From assembly GCF_014639075.1 (NCBI RefSeq), contig NZ_BMFS01000009.1, positions 60,314 to 124,313 of the forward strand: a stretch of DNA of 64,000 bases, in the 5' to 3' direction. This DNA comes from Glycocaulis albus (lineage in GTDB: Bacteria; Pseudomonadota; Alphaproteobacteria; Caulobacterales; Maricaulaceae). A program made the position numbers and the translations under genes. A model generated the notes under the pieces. It was not told the origin of the DNA. It saw only the letters and a list, made by a program, of their open reading frames with translations, and ran no database searches. Position 1 is the first letter of the stretch. Each line of letters opens with the position of its first letter. Shown piece after piece: positions 63,888 to 64,000 of the stretch.

Positions 63888-64000
63888 CGTCCCCGAAGAC
63901 CATAAATCTGCACCTTGCAGATCAGCTCCGCACTAGGTTCTGTACCCATAAACGGGATTCCCAAATCAGCTGGGTCGTGATTCAAGCTCCTTGAAGGGAG
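63888..64000. other. Non-coding edge, possible insertion-sequence end
   Basis: No reading frame is credible here. ATCTGCA-CCT-TGCAGAT (63906-63922) is an inverted repeat 21 bases upstream of the symporter ATG and might be an operator. From 63934 the sequence GGTTCTGTACCCATAAACGG, GGGATTCCC and the palindrome TTCAAG-CTC-CTTGAA resemble the terminal non-coding part of an IS5-group insertion element. The window stops before any transposase, so this remains open. Confidence 0.3.

Overview
The window is chromosomal DNA of a GC-rich Gram-negative bacterium, almost certainly an alphaproteobacterium. HdaA next to ppk, the alphaproteobacterial forms of BamB, SurA and MlaEF, the tight ATGA gene overlaps, and the frequent GTG and TTG starts all point that way. 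A Maricaulales or Hyphomonadales relative (Maricaulis, Oceanicaulis or Glycocaulis type) is my best guess, but this rests on gene order and protein style, not on a database search. Most of the window is core genome. I see no tRNA, rRNA, CRISPR array, prophage or complete insertion sequence.

Layout. 1-4986: the 3' part of a type II secretion operon (end of gspG, then gspH-I-J-K-L-M-N). 5037-9017: slyX, an AsmA-family protein and a fusion of a cyclic-nucleotide-binding domain to a thioredoxin-reductase-like flavoprotein without the redox CxxC. 9025-12733: small regulatory modules (Xre plus a four-helix membrane protein; PadR plus a HAAS-type membrane protein; NnrU; an ECF-type sigma factor flanked by small membrane proteins). 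12802-17271: panB, then a YfgM-like TPR protein, bamB and der. 17537-25825, minus strand: SDR, purF, cvpA, radA, mlaF, mlaE, alr, dnaB. 25980-26902: a second sigma factor/membrane protein pair. 26904-28695, minus strand: a GNAT enzyme and rpsF-rpsR-rplI, with an intrinsic terminator after rplI. 28872-30113: two divergent toxin-antitoxin modules, one with its toxin broken by an amber codon.

30198-36283: fabD-fabG-acpP-fabF (fatty acid synthesis), mltG, yicC and gmk. 36287-41683, minus strand: lptF, lptG, surA, pdxA, rsmA, an outer-membrane assembly operon of the kind known in Proteobacteria. 41850-45656: pepA, holC, an I78-type inhibitor lipoprotein and two unrecognised exported proteins. 45663-50810: an ABC-F ATPase, ndk with a very strong terminator, a fold-back intergenic repeat, and an ABC exporter divergent from soxR with a SoxR box placed to control the exporter. 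50970-52987, minus strand: arfB, purN, purM. 53273-58814: a DUF2066 protein, hdaA, ppk and ppx, the last three overlapping by 4 bp. 58811-63884: rnd, an LplT-like MFS protein with a PlsC-like acyltransferase, a RidA protein and a sodium:solute symporter. The last ~110 bases are non-coding and could be the start of an insertion sequence.

Functional themes are envelope biogenesis (Gsp, Bam, Lpt, SurA, Mla, AsmA, MltG, PlsC), purine synthesis (PurF, PurM, PurN, CvpA, Gmk, Ndk), replication and its control (DnaB, RadA, HolC, HdaA) and polyphosphate metabolism. I did not find a clearly new multi-gene system. The best leads are the amber-interrupted toxin, the SoxR-controlled exporter, the arfB gene with no conventional start codon, the CxxC-less cNMP flavoprotein and a small secreted protein with a repeated FFPTDTF motif.
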